Positions 52,077-60,163 of a DNA stretch of 64,000 bases are shown one piece after another. Position 1 is the first letter of the stretch. Every line of letters starts with the position of its first letter. The notes under the pieces are model-generated. The model was given only the letters and a program-made list of their open reading frames with translations, did not search any database and was not told where the DNA came from. Source of the stretch: Fen-1298 sp050015675 (GTDB lineage Bacteria > Bacteroidota > Ignavibacteria > UBA10030); contig JBEKAY010000004.1 of the NCBI GenBank assembly GCA_050015675.1, positions 67,045-131,044 on the forward strand, written 5' to 3'. A program made the position numbers and the translations under genes.

Positions 52077-53399
52077 TTAGAAACTATAACCGAAATTCAC
52101 ACTAATAATGTTGGCTTTGCTGCTATAAGTTCCTGGAACTGTCGGCGTAGTGCCAGTTGCACCCGGGAAATTTGCTGGAGCAGTCTTATCCGCAAACAAG
52201 ACAAGCATATAAGCCGCATCGACAAACAATTTATCGGTAATTTTATAACTTGCGCCGATCGTAAGATCGGTACGATCCGCATCGGGAAGCATAGGCTCTG
52301 TGACACTCGCAGGCTGCGGCGTCATATCTTCGATTGCTCCTGCGCGGACTGTCCAGTTTTCATTCAATGTATATTCTACGCCTACACGGAGAAGAGGTTC
52401 GTCGTTCCATTTTTTTGCATATGTTACCGTACCTGCTGGAGCAGGTAAATTGATTTGAAGCTTATCATATGAAGACCATTGGACATACTGGAAATCGCCT
52501 TCGATTCTCAGGTCAGGTGATAGCATATACGCTACACCAATATATAAATTCCCCGGCATTGGAAGTGTTGCTGTTCCAGTTCCATTGGGAAAGGACGGAG
52601 CAAGTACATTCATATTTGTGTACGTCGCATCTCCTGAGAAATCAATTTTGGTAGTCGTCCTATATGATAACCCGAACGATAATTTATCCATTGGTTTGTA
52701 TATAATACCGAGATCCGCATTAAATCCTTTGCCATTGCCTTTTAATTCATTGTTTCCATTAAGGCTATAGAGCATCTGAGAATATTGGGGCGGACCAATC
52801 ATGACCAAGGGAATGGATCTCGTCATATCAACGGTCGCATACACATAACTTACTCCCAAGCCGACCGAAAGATCGTCGTTAATTTTATATGCAATTGTTG
52901 GATTGAAATAATATGTTGCAATACTTGCATTAATAGATAAATAACTCCCGAGATAAATTCCGGCAAAAGGGGAAAAAATTGATGTTTTCCCCCATAAATC
53001 CGGCCATTGTGTTCCCAGTCCAAATGGATTATAAATTCCAAGTCCCACAACGATCTGATCACTAATCTGGTATGATCCATAAATATTAAAAGGAGTAAAG
53101 ACTTGAGAATTAGTAGATATAGAACCGGATGTCATGAATGAGCCGGATGCAGGCGAATAAGTTGTCGATGGTATAATAAAATTAATACCACCGAGAACAT
53201 TCATGCCGCTTTGGAATGCAATGCCGGCTGGATTGAAATAAATTGCAGAAGGATCGGAAGCTGTCGCAGCAAAAGCACCGCCCATACCGACTGCGCGTGC
53301 ACCTTGCTCATTGAGCTGGTACCCGCCAGCAAACATAATGCCGACAACCAACGCAGAAAGGACGATAATTCCGATTAAACGATTAGTAATGTTCCTCAA
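52077..53399 (-). CDS. OmpP1/FadL/TodX-family outer-membrane transporter
   Basis: 440 residues from a TTG at 53399, chosen because AGGAGG (53405-53410) lies 5 bases upstream; the longer frame to 53465 has no such site. Signal peptide ends MFAGG-Y, then YQLNEQGARAVGMGGAFAATASDPSAIYFNPAG, the N-terminal plug and NPAG signature of FadL proteins. The C-terminus VNFGYSF ends in Phe. FadL homologues take up long-chain fatty acids or aromatic hydrocarbons. Complete length. A terminator upstream isolates it from mdh. Confidence 0.94.
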   Translation of the reverse strand: MRNITNRLIGIIVLSALVVGIMFAGGYQLNEQGARAVGMGGAFAATASDPSAIYFNPAGIAFQSGMNVLGGINFIIPSTTYSPASGSFMTSGSISTNSQVFTPFNIYGSYQISDQIVVGLGIYNPFGLGTQWPDLWGKTSIFSPFAGIYLGSYLSINASIATYYFNPTIAYKINDDLSVGLGVSYVYATVDMTRSIPLVMIGPPQYSQMLYSLNGNNELKGNGKGFNADLGIIYKPMDKLSFGLSYRTTTKIDFSGDATYTNMNVLAPSFPNGTGTATLPMPGNLYIGVAYMLSPDLRIEGDFQYVQWSSYDKLQINLPAPAGTVTYAKKWNDEPLLRVGVEYTLNENWTVRAGAIEDMTPQPASVTEPMLPDADRTDLTIGASYKITDKLFVDAAYMLVLFADKTAPANFPGATGTTPTVPGTYSSKANIISVNFGYSF

Positions 53400-53575
53400 G
53401 GTGACCTCCTGAAGTGATGTGAGTGATTTGTGATTTGTAGTTAAATCAAACAAAGTATCGTGCATTGTGTTTCAATTGCAGGCAGTATAATAAATGAATT
53501 ATTAAAATGCAATTTTAAGAATACTAATTTACTGTCTTGGATAGAACAGCAAGAAAAATGGTAAATCATTATGTT

Positions 53576-53609
53576 AAAAAAGAAACCCCGCAGAAATTCT
53601 AAGCGGGGT
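53576..53609 (-). terminator. Intrinsic terminator of mdh
   Basis: ACCCCGC (53585-53591) pairs with GCGGGGT (53603-53609). On the minus strand the stem is followed by TTTCTTTTTT. Placed 28 bases after the mdh stop. Confidence 0.85.
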
Positions 53610-53636
53610 CATAATATGCAGTAAAAACAACGATAC

Positions 53637-54560
53637 TTAGAAAGTAATCTTGTTCATATTTGCTTTAACATCAGCCGCAGACTTGTTAAGGGCGGCTTGT
53701 TCCTCCGGTGTCAGCTTGATCTTGATAATTTCCTCCATCCCTTTCTTACCAAGTTTAATTGGGACACCAACCACGGTGTCGCTGATTCCATATTCTCCTT
53801 GAAGTTGTACGGAGCAAGGGAGGATGCGTTTTTTATCTTTGACGATTGCTTCAATCATTTGAACGGCTGAAGCTGATGGTGCATAATATGCACTGCCGGT
53901 TTTTAAGAAATTCACTATTTCAATACCGCCATCGCGAGTTCGCTTTACTAAACGGTCGATTGTTCCTTGATCCATCACATCAGGAAGTGGAATGCCGGCA
54001 ACTGTTGAGTATCTGGGTAATGGCACCATCGAATCCCCGTGTCCACCGAGAACAAAAGCGCTGATATCCTCAACAGAGACTCCGAGTTCCATTGCAATAA
54101 AAGTTCGGAATCGTGAAGAATCCAAAACTCCTGCCATACCGATGACTCGATGCCGTTCAAAACCACTCACTTTAAGAGCAACATATGTCATCACATCTAA
54201 GGGATTAGAAACAACTATGATAATTGCATTTGGAGATTGCTTCACTGATTGTTCTGTGCATACTTTGACGATATTAGCATTTGTATTTTGCAGATCATCA
54301 CGACTCATCCCTGGTTTTCGGGCGATTCCTGCTGTGATGAGGATAATGTCTGAATTCGCGGTTGGTTCATAAGAGTTTGTTCCGATGATTTTTGTATCCG
54401 TTCCTTCGATAGGTGCAGATTCTGCTATATCAAGAGCTTTTCCCTGAGGCATTCCTTCAATGACGTCAACAAGGACGACTTCGTTGGCGAGTTCCTTATC
54501 AACGATTCGTTGAGCTGATGTTGCACCAACATTACCCGCACCAATCACAGTAATCTTCAT
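53637..54560 (-). CDS. mdh: Malate dehydrogenase (LDH-like type)
   Basis: 307 residues. NAD-binding GAGNVGATSAQRI with Asp in LVDVIEG (favouring NAD), the substrate-specificity loop GIARKPGMSRDDL (Arg pointing to malate over lactate), SNPLDVMTYVA, and the catalytic His in GGHGDSMVPL. This group is common in Chlorobi, Bacteroidetes and Bacillus and forms tetramers. It interconverts malate and oxaloacetate in the TCA cycle. Monocistronic by its terminator. Confidence 0.97.
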   Translation of the reverse strand: MKITVIGAGNVGATSAQRIVDKELANEVVLVDVIEGMPQGKALDIAESAPIEGTDTKIIGTNSYEPTANSDIILITAGIARKPGMSRDDLQNTNANIVKVCTEQSVKQSPNAIIIVVSNPLDVMTYVALKVSGFERHRVIGMAGVLDSSRFRTFIAMELGVSVEDISAFVLGGHGDSMVPLPRYSTVAGIPLPDVMDQGTIDRLVKRTRDGGIEIVNFLKTGSAYYAPSASAVQMIEAIVKDKKRILPCSVQLQGEYGISDTVVGVPIKLGKKGMEEIIKIKLTPEEQAALNKSAADVKANMNKITF

Positions 54561-54665
54561 GAAAACCTCCTATTAGAGAATTGCAGTATGATGAGTTTAA
54601 GAACAATGAATAAGATTTTAGAGTTCCGCCTCAACTATTTTGATACGAAGAAAATTTTTTGACGG

Positions 54666-54693
54666 AAAAAAAAAGCCCCCAAGCGGGGGCTTT
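54666..54693 (-). terminator. Intrinsic terminator of rplU-rpmA
   Basis: AAAGCCCCC (54672-54680) pairs with GGGGGCTTT (54685-54693), 4-nt loop. On the minus strand it is followed by a T run of nine. Placed 21 bases after the rpmA stop. Confidence 0.92.
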
Positions 54694-54713
54694 GTGAAAA
54701 GAGCTTTTTGAGT

Positions 54714-54971
54714 TTAAACGGCTTGTAAAATACTAACACGTTGTCTTGTCTTGCCAACACGTTCAAACTTCACAACGCCCGTGGCAAGCGCAAAGAGTGT
54801 GTCATCACTGCCGATACCGACATTTAAGCCGGGATGAAACTTTGTGCCACGTTGACGCACGAGGATGTTGCCGGCGAGCACAAGCTGACCGCCAAAGCGT
54901 TTAACCCCGAGACGCTGGGCATTACTGTCGCGGCCGTTCCTAGAACTTCCACCGCCTTTTTTATGAGCCAT
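54714..54971 (-). CDS. rpmA: 50S ribosomal protein L27
   Basis: 85 residues. Starts MAHKKGGGSSRNGRDSNAQRLGVKRFGG, the exposed N-terminus that reaches the peptidyl-transferase centre; no N-terminal cleavable extension. Ends with FALATGVVKFERVGK. Follows rplU by 14 bases. Confidence 0.97.
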   Translation of the reverse strand: MAHKKGGGSSRNGRDSNAQRLGVKRFGGQLVLAGNILVRQRGTKFHPGLNVGIGSDDTLFALATGVVKFERVGKTRQRVSILQAV

Positions 54972-54985
54972 ACAACCTCTCCAGT

Positions 54986-55294
54986 TTAAGCAAGATTTGT
55001 TATTTCAATTTCTGTGTACTGCTGTCGGTGCCCATTGCGGACTCTGTAACCTTTCCGCTTTTTCTTTTTAAGCACGATGACCGTCTCATCTTTCACGTGC
55101 CGCAGCACTTTCGCTTCGACAAACGCTCCTTGAATGAACGGACTCCCGACTGTTGTTTTCTTATCGTCGCCCGTCAGAATTACATTGTCAAACTTTATCG
55201 TCGAGCCGACTTCCGACTGCATTTTTGGTACGAACACTTTGTCGGAAGGAGAGACCTTCACTTGTGTTCCAGCAATTTCTACTACTGCGTACAT
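54986..55294 (-). CDS. rplU: 50S ribosomal protein L21
   Basis: 102 residues from the ATG at 55294 with GAGGACA before it; the ATG at 55306 is less likely. MYAVVEIAGTQVKVSPSDKVFVP, VGSPFIQGAFVEAKVL and KRKGYRVRNGHRQQYTEIEI are standard. rplU-rpmA is a universal bacterial pair. Confidence 0.97.
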   Translation of the reverse strand: MYAVVEIAGTQVKVSPSDKVFVPKMQSEVGSTIKFDNVILTGDDKKTTVGSPFIQGAFVEAKVLRHVKDETVIVLKKKKRKGYRVRNGHRQQYTEIEITNLA

Positions 55295-55387
55295 TATTGT
55301 CCTCATTGAATATAATTCGTTTTTGAACTTTATAAGTTACTGAAAAAGTGGAAGAGAGTCAACGAATTTTCCAAGGAATGAAAAATT

Positions 55388-56233
55388 TCATCCTTCGGCT
55401 AATTTGTCTTCAAGAGTTCGTCGTATCTGCTCCAAAGGCATCTCCATTCCCGTCCAGAGCTGAAACGCTGATGCTCCTTGATGAATAAACATTCCCAAAC
55501 CATCAATTGTTTTTGCACCAGCGGCTCGTGCATCGCTTTGCAGGCGGGTCGTTAATGGACGATAAATAAGGTCGAAGACAATATGCTTATTCGATAACCA
55601 ATTTTTATTTGGAAGCGGAGAGTCAAGAACTTGAGGGTACATGCCAACATCGGTTGCGTTAACGATGAGGGTGGAGTCCTTGATTGCTGTTTCAAGCGCT
55701 GCGCTGGTACAATGGATAACATTAAATTGGACATTGCTGTTTCCAAGGCTTTTAATAAGCGCGTGAGCTTGTTCTGGAAACAGTGCCGAGAAAGTAATCG
55801 CCTTTGGTTTGATGTTATGAATAAGTACATGCGCCACTGAACGAGCCACACCACCAGAGCCCATAATCGTACACATCGAACCTTCGATTTTTTCTCGGTA
55901 TTGTCGAAGCGATCTTTCAACACCGATAACATCTGTGTTATATCCAATGAGTATATTATTGCGATTTACGACAGTGTTCACGGCACCGATTGCATGTGCT
56001 TCCGGATCGACTTCCTCTAGAAGAGGGATGATTGTTTCTTTATGTGGAACGGTCACGTTGAACCCGCCCCACTTTTGTTTTCTGAATCGTTCGGTTGCTT
56101 GTTTCAAAGAAGCAGGTTCGATATCAAGCATTTCATACTCACAATCTAATCCGAGTAATTTGAATGCCGTATTGTGCATGAGCGGAGAAAGAGAATGACC
56201 GATGGGGTGACCGATAACTGCAAAATATTTCAT
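55388..56233 (-). CDS. aroE: Shikimate dehydrogenase
   Basis: 281 residues. Substrate motifs GHPIGHSLSPLMHN (15-25), NVTVPHKETI (catalytic Lys), and GYNTDVIG (catalytic Asp); the NADP loop is GSGGVARSVAHVL, where GAGGAAR is usual. C-terminal DLIYRPLTTRL and GLGMFIHQGASAFQLWTG are conserved. It reduces 3-dehydroshikimate for aromatic amino acids. It follows the TPR gene with a 70-bp gap and precedes rplU. Confidence 0.95.
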   Translation of the reverse strand: MKYFAVIGHPIGHSLSPLMHNTAFKLLGLDCEYEMLDIEPASLKQATERFRKQKWGGFNVTVPHKETIIPLLEEVDPEAHAIGAVNTVVNRNNILIGYNTDVIGVERSLRQYREKIEGSMCTIMGSGGVARSVAHVLIHNIKPKAITFSALFPEQAHALIKSLGNSNVQFNVIHCTSAALETAIKDSTLIVNATDVGMYPQVLDSPLPNKNWLSNKHIVFDLIYRPLTTRLQSDARAAGAKTIDGLGMFIHQGASAFQLWTGMEMPLEQIRRTLEDKLAEG

Positions 56234-56303
56234 AAGAGATGCATGTCCTGAATTTATTAAAAAATGAAAAAATGTTGAGATCAGATGTACTGATGAAAAG
56301 CGG

Positions 56304-57722
56304 TTAGTGTTTTCTAAAAAGATGCGCGAACACTTGGTCGGTCAAGAGATTGGGATATAATTGTTCGAAATCTTTTTTCATATCTGGCACCAAATTAAAA
56401 GCGATAAAAAATTCATTCGATGCTTCTTCTTTGGAATTCATTGCCAGCAGTACTTTTCCTCGGCTGAAATATGCCGGCGCAAATTTTGGATCAAGTCGTA
56501 TGCATTCTCCTAACGCCGAGAGCGCTTTGTCAAACGAACCTTTCTCTCCCAGCGTGTCCCCAAGATCGAACCAAATTTCCGGATCTTTTGGATCCAATGT
56601 GACAACTTTTCGATAACACTCAAGGCAATCATCTATTCGTCCAAGGTTGTATAGTGCATCTCCGCAAGCGTACCAATATTCCGGATATTCAGAATTAATC
56701 TCAGCGGCTTTCTGATATTCGGTCAAAGCCTGGACCGTTTGTCCAAGTGCATCGTAGCAGCATCCCTTGCCAAAAAATGATTCGTGGTGCCGATCGTTAA
56801 TTTTAATTGCAGCGGAATAACAAGCAATGGCTTCAGTGAAGTCATTCAATTCCTCGTACGCATTGCCGAGATTATGCAGCGCCGCCACGTCCTTAGGTTC
56901 ATACTGAAGAGTTGTTTTGAAACATCTAATAGCGTCCTGGAGCCGACCAAGATTTGCATACCCGTTCCCCATATTATACCACGCTGCAGGGAAATCTTCC
57001 TTTATCGCTAGAGCATATTCGTAGCTTTCAATAGCTTTGGTGAATTGCCCAATCCGATTTTGGACAATACCTTTGTTATACCATGCGTTATAGTTATATG
57101 GATCATGATTGATATGTTCATTATAACAGCGGATGGATTCTTCGGGCTGCTCAAGGTAATCGTAACAATACCCAAGTTCATACCACGCATCAATATAGTT
57201 CGCATCGATCTGGAGAATATGATGGAAAATTGATTCCGCTTCATTGAATCGTTCTAATTTTTCCAGCGTTACGCCTTTATGGAATAATGCATCTTCATGA
57301 GATGGATCAAGTTCAAGCGCCTTGTCGAACGATTCCATCGATTCGTTTATGCGATTTAAATTATCTAATGTTATACCGCGATTTATATATGCTTCCGGAT
57401 CGATAGGATTCAATCCCAGTGCTTTCTCAAAGCATGCGAGCGCCTCATCATACTTGAATAAATTATTAAGGATCATGCCTTTTCTCTGCCAGGCATCTGC
57501 ATTGAATGGTTCAAATGAGAGCAATCGTTCGGCATACGTTAACGCATCGTCATACTTATCGTGTTCAAAGTAAAATTGGATGATTTCTTCCAACGCTTCC
57601 GGATTGTTAATATCTTTGCCGCCGTTACGGAGTAATTCACGGAACCGCCGAACATCGTCCTCCGAATGTTTGTTCGGCTTCGGACCCATGTTGTTGTCAT
57701 CAAAACGATCAAGATTAGACAC
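56304..57722 (-). CDS. TPR-repeat protein (about ten to eleven TPRs)
   Basis: 472 residues. After an acidic N-terminus of about 50 residues, tandem 34-residue repeats follow with W/Y-x-LG-YA-x-A-P pattern (for example AWQRKGMILNNLFKYDEALACFEKALGLNP and AWYNKGIVQNRIGQFTKAIESYEYAL). No signal peptide or membrane segment, so cytoplasmic. TPR superhelices bind protein partners; which ones is unknown. The gene diverges from yggS across a gap that holds a MITE-like element. Confidence 0.93.
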   Translation of the reverse strand: MSNLDRFDDNNMGPKPNKHSEDDVRRFRELLRNGGKDINNPEALEEIIQFYFEHDKYDDALTYAERLLSFEPFNADAWQRKGMILNNLFKYDEALACFEKALGLNPIDPEAYINRGITLDNLNRINESMESFDKALELDPSHEDALFHKGVTLEKLERFNEAESIFHHILQIDANYIDAWYELGYCYDYLEQPEESIRCYNEHINHDPYNYNAWYNKGIVQNRIGQFTKAIESYEYALAIKEDFPAAWYNMGNGYANLGRLQDAIRCFKTTLQYEPKDVAALHNLGNAYEELNDFTEAIACYSAAIKINDRHHESFFGKGCCYDALGQTVQALTEYQKAAEINSEYPEYWYACGDALYNLGRIDDCLECYRKVVTLDPKDPEIWFDLGDTLGEKGSFDKALSALGECIRLDPKFAPAYFSRGKVLLAMNSKEEASNEFFIAFNLVPDMKKDFEQLYPNLLTDQVFAHLFRKH

Positions 57723-57869
57723 TGTTTACTCCGCCATCAATAGTTCACTTAACAATAAAAGAAAATAACGACTTGAAGTCAAGAAATGTGCAAAGTCATC
57801 TTTTCAAATTCTCAAAAATTTGCACTTTATGTTTGTATTTGATTTTGGTGGCGAGTTGGAGTATATTTA

Positions 57870-57963
57870 CCCCGTTAGAAAATGCCCCATTGCTTGATTT
57901 GGAGTAGGGTACATTTTTTATAAAGTGCGGGATTTAATGTCCTGCGCGAGTTTTCTAACGGGG
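57870..57963. mobile_element. MITE-like element, copy 2 (94 bp) in the divergent gap
   Basis: Perfect 13-bp terminal inverted repeats: CCCCGTTAGAAAA (57870-57882) and TTTTCTAACGGGG (57951-57963). The sequence TTTACCCCGT occurs at the left boundary (57866-57875) and again just after the right end (57964-57973). An imperfect inner hairpin involves GCGGGA/TCCTGC. It lies between the starts of the TPR gene and yggS, 22 bases upstream of the yggS ATG. Confidence 0.75.
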
Positions 57964-57985
57964 TTTACCCCGTCGCTCAAGCAGA

Positions 57986-58684
57986 ATGATTGCTGAAAAC
58001 CTCAAAAATCTGCGGAAACGCATCGAGCTGACCTGTCAAAAGTGTGGACGGAAGATTGATGACGTTCAGCTTATTGCGGTTGCAAAAACGTTTTCAGTAG
58101 AATTGATAAAGGAAACAATCGAAGCCGGGCAGATTGATTTTGGTGAGAATTACGTTCAGGAATTGCAGGAAAAGCACAAAGCTCTCGCTGAACAAATAAT
58201 ACATTGGCATTTTATTGGTCATCTGCAATCGAACAAGGTAAAATATATAGCTGAATATGTTCACCTCATTCACTCGATTGACGATCTGAATCTCGGCAAA
58301 GAAATCAGCAAGCGAGCAGAACGATGCAACCGCGTTCAGGATGTGCTGGTGGAAGTCCACACCACCGACGAAGCGACAAAATTTGGCGTTCAGCCGGAAC
58401 ATGCTATCGCATTGATAAAAGAATTATCGCAGTTATCTCATCTTCGAGTCTGCGGATTGATGACACTGGGGTCGTTTTCGGACAACCCGAATGATTCTCG
58501 TTCTTCATTTCGCTGTGTGGCTGACCTGAAAAAGCAAATTGAAGCTGAGGGAATTGTGAATGTACAAATGCGTCACCTTTCGATGGGTATGACGCATGAC
58601 TTTGAAGTAGCGATTGAAGAAGGTGCTACGCTGGTTCGTATTGGAACGGCAGTATTTGGTAGACGCACAAAGAACTTGAATTGA
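57986..58684 (+). CDS. YggS/PROSC-family pyridoxal-phosphate homeostasis protein
   Basis: 232 residues. PLP-binding Lys in LIAVAKTFS (near residue 36), FGENYVQE, HFIGHLQSNK and the C-terminal MGMTHDFEVAIEEGATLVRIGTAVFG are the family signature. The fold-III barrel lacks the second domain of alanine racemase and has no racemase activity; it controls free PLP. The start ATG lies 22 bases after the MITE-like element. Confidence 0.95.
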   Translation: MIAENLKNLRKRIELTCQKCGRKIDDVQLIAVAKTFSVELIKETIEAGQIDFGENYVQELQEKHKALAEQIIHWHFIGHLQSNKVKYIAEYVHLIHSIDDLNLGKEISKRAERCNRVQDVLVEVHTTDEATKFGVQPEHAIALIKELSQLSHLRVCGLMTLGSFSDNPNDSRSSFRCVADLKKQIEAEGIVNVQMRHLSMGMTHDFEVAIEEGATLVRIGTAVFGRRTKNLN

Positions 58685-58695
58685 AAGGAACAACG

Positions 58696-59223
58696 ATGAA
58701 AATTACACCGTTAGAAATTAAGCGTCAGCAGTTCAAGAAATCGATGCGCGGATACGATCCCGTAGAAGTGGAAACTTTTCTTGAAATGGTCTCGAACGAA
58801 GTGGAAGATTTAATCCGCGAGAACAGAGAGCAGAAAGATCAGCTCCTTCAGCAGGAAACACAGCTTGCCGATTATAAAAACATCGAAAAGACACTTCAGC
58901 AGACTTTGATGCAGGCGCAGGAGACGAGCGGAAAATCCATTGAGAATTCCAAACGTGAGGCGGAGCTTATCGTAAAGGAAGCAGAAGTCAAAGCGTCACA
59001 AATTGTGGAAAAAGCACGGCTGGATTTTGCTCATGTGAAAGAAGAAATCTCACAGCTCAAGGCAAGGAAGGAAAGCGTTTTAAGTCGGTTAAAAGTCTTA
59101 CTTTCGTCGGAATTAAATTTGATGAAAGCGCTTGAGATCGATGATGATGAAGGAAAGAAAGATCCGTCCAGAGGAACAGGGAAAGATTATTTAGAGCTCG
59201 AAGAGATTCTGAAGAAGTTGTGA
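58696..59223 (+). CDS. DivIVA-domain protein
   Basis: 175 residues from the ATG at 58696, with AAAGGAA before it; an in-frame TTG at 58681 is less likely. N-terminal KITPLEIKRQQFKKSMRGYDPVEVETFLEMV is the membrane-binding DivIVA motif with Arg/Phe. Residues 35-140 form a Glu/Gln/Lys-rich coiled coil. DivIVA-like proteins mark curved membranes and division sites; in this phylum a role in septation or scaffold is inferred. Follows yggS, as in many bacteria. Confidence 0.9.
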   Translation: MKITPLEIKRQQFKKSMRGYDPVEVETFLEMVSNEVEDLIRENREQKDQLLQQETQLADYKNIEKTLQQTLMQAQETSGKSIENSKREAELIVKEAEVKASQIVEKARLDFAHVKEEISQLKARKESVLSRLKVLLSSELNLMKALEIDDDEGKKDPSRGTGKDYLELEEILKKL

Positions 59224-59245
59224 GATTGTGATAAAGGAAGAAAAG

Positions 59246-60073
59246 ATGACTGAACTCAGAAAGCAAATTGCGCAAGCGTTGGAATTTATCCGAACCAAAA
59301 CAGACGTAAAGCCGAAAATCGGCATTATTCTTGGAACCGGCCTTGGCGGATTGGTGAAAGAGATCAAAAAGGAAGTTGTCATCGACTACGCCAACATTCC
59401 GCATTTTCCTGTTTCAACTGTCGAATCACATCACGGTAAATTGATTTTCGGAACGCTTGCTGGGAAAAAAATCGTTGCAATGCAAGGACGCTTTCACCTG
59501 TATGAAGGATATGATCTGAAACAGATTACTTTTCCAGTCCGTGTGATGAAATTTCTCGGTGTCGAAAGTATTCTCGTTTCCAACGCTGCGGGTGCACTTA
59601 ATCCGCTCTTTCAAAAAGGCGATGTGATGATTATTTCCGACCACATCAACTTGCTCGGCGACAATCCGCTTATCGGCCCAAATGATGATGAACTCGGGCC
59701 GCGCTTTCCGGATATGTCGGAAGCATACAGCAAAGAACTCATTGCTCATGCCGAACAAGCTGCGCTTGATTTGAAGATCCGTGTGCAGAAGGGCGTGTAT
59801 GTAGCGATGCAGGGACCAAATCTTGAGACGAAAGCCGAGTATCGTTTCTTGCGTACTGTTGGTGCAGATGCAGTTGGAATGTCCACGGTTCCCGAAGATA
59901 TAGTTGCTGTCCATATGGGAATGAAAGTTCTTGGCTTTTCTATCCTCACTGATGAATGCTTCCCGGATGCGTTGAAGCCGGCGCTGCTGGAAGAGATTCT
60001 CAAAGTTGCCACGAAAGCCGAACCAAAAATGACAGCGATTATGAAAGAAGTCGTGAAGAGAATGAAGCAATAA
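59246..60073 (+). CDS. Purine-nucleoside phosphorylase, PNP-I (trimeric) class
   Basis: 275 residues from the ATG at 59246, with AAAGGAAG 5 bases upstream. Motifs: ILGTGLGGL (phosphate), SHHGKL, MQGRFHLYEGY, NAAGALN, GPNLETKAEYR, GMSTVPEDIVA. Cleaves purine nucleosides with phosphate for salvage. At the position of human Asn243 the residue is Asp236 (FSILTDECF); that Asn normally selects 6-oxopurines and its replacement by Asp widens use to adenosine in the human enzyme. Substrate range is therefore uncertain. Confidence 0.94.
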   Translation: MTELRKQIAQALEFIRTKTDVKPKIGIILGTGLGGLVKEIKKEVVIDYANIPHFPVSTVESHHGKLIFGTLAGKKIVAMQGRFHLYEGYDLKQITFPVRVMKFLGVESILVSNAAGALNPLFQKGDVMIISDHINLLGDNPLIGPNDDELGPRFPDMSEAYSKELIAHAEQAALDLKIRVQKGVYVAMQGPNLETKAEYRFLRTVGADAVGMSTVPEDIVAVHMGMKVLGFSILTDECFPDALKPALLEEILKVATKAEPKMTAIMKEVVKRMKQ

Positions 60074-60107
60074 TGCAAAATAAAAAATGAACAATCAGTG
60101 AATTACA

Positions 60108-60152
60108 AAATCATCAAGTCGTAAATCACTCCATCACCAAATCACTAAATCG
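60108..60152 (-). repeat. Eight-base-period array between the phosphorylase and ileS
   Basis: Units AAATCATC, AAGTCGT (7 bp), AAATCACT, CCATCACC, AAATCACT, AAATCG run in phase. On the minus strand they read AGTGATTT-like, recalling the AGTGANN heptads at 63872-63941. A single AGTGAATT at 60097 faces the array. The region has no gene and ends 11 bases before the ileS ATG. Confidence 0.6.
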
Positions 60153-60163
60153 AAATTTTTAGA

